From positions 1 through 24,374 of the forward strand of contig JADJVC010000035.1 in NCBI GenBank assembly GCA_016710685.1: DNA of 24,374 nt. The letters run 5' to 3'. The translations under genes and the position numbers were made by a program. This DNA comes from Flavobacteriales bacterium (lineage in GTDB: Bacteria > Bacteroidota > Bacteroidia > Flavobacteriales_F > PHOS-HE28). The notes beneath the pieces are model-generated. The model was not told the origin of the DNA and did no database searches. It was given only the letters and a program-made list of their open reading frames with translations. Within the stretch, counting starts at the first letter, position 1; every line of letters begins with the position of its first letter. Of the stretch, positions 24,359-24,374 are shown in pieces.

Positions 24359-24374
24359 TCTATTTCCGACCAGC

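Larger units (their letters stand above)
21009..24374 (-). other. Broken leftward coding region, poorly readable
   Basis: Apart from the pieces listed separately I see no intact gene. Protein-like fragments on the minus strand include MDYAFEPIRLRYTGADVTDD (near 21390), TDYDATIGDLIR followed by a shifted VLSPEIAF (near 22480), RGIYLGNWYFSENLYGNQE (near 22195) and AVFLEDEKIVVAEATSAA (near 23690). They lie in changing frames, as expected for tail or structural genes with many indels. Small plus-strand frames have no start signals and look like shadows. Region boundaries and gene number cannot be given. Confidence 0.5.

Noticed and set aside
1..24374. CRISPR array
   Set aside because: No set of regularly spaced repeats with unique spacers is seen. 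The repeats present are the 15-bp pair, the pentanucleotide run and the coding repeats of the fibre gene.

Overview
The window looks like a temperate tailed-phage genome or prophage segment, and a planctomycete-like host is my guess. The guess rests on the mix of lambda-type packaging genes with several small lipoproteins, a CsrA gene, a DUF2786-type gene and a LamG tail protein; no host gene fixes it. Many hallmark genes carry single-base frameshifts, mostly in short homopolymers, so the sequence probably holds assembly indels. I join such pieces into one entry where both halves clearly belong to one protein.

Layout. (1) 1-8274, minus strand: a tight leftward late operon with many 4-nt ATGA/GTGA overlaps. 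In transcription order it holds an uncharacterised protein, a holin-like small protein, a membrane-anchored protein, a lipoprotein, a papain-like cysteine protease, a thioredoxin-fold lipoprotein, two unknowns, the large terminase subunit, a gpW-like connector, the lambda-type portal, and small proteins that run off the left edge. (2) 8301-17922, plus strand: the divergent early/lysogeny region. It starts with a ribbon-helix-helix-like regulator and continues with strong terminators, tRNA-like elements, a Cro/CI-like HTH gene, an AT-rich direct repeat, a tyrosine recombinase, a csrA-like gene, a DUF2786-type gene, a replication-like gene with a pentanucleotide repeat, several small unknown genes, and an integron-integrase-like recombinase. 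(3) 17978-24374, minus strand: tail genes (LamG protein, tail-fibre-like repeat protein and companions). Their reading frames become progressively more broken toward the right edge.

How it fits together. The late operon leaves at the left edge with portal and head genes, and tail genes enter at the right edge on the same strand. This is what a circular or circularly permuted phage map would give if the head-to-tail segment lies outside the window. The early region lies between the divergent start near 8.28 kb and the convergent end near 17.95 kb. The least familiar features are the protease plus thioredoxin-lipoprotein pair inside the packaging operon, the extended phage CsrA, an IntI-like recombinase beside a second recombinase, and the repeat that could switch a reading frame.
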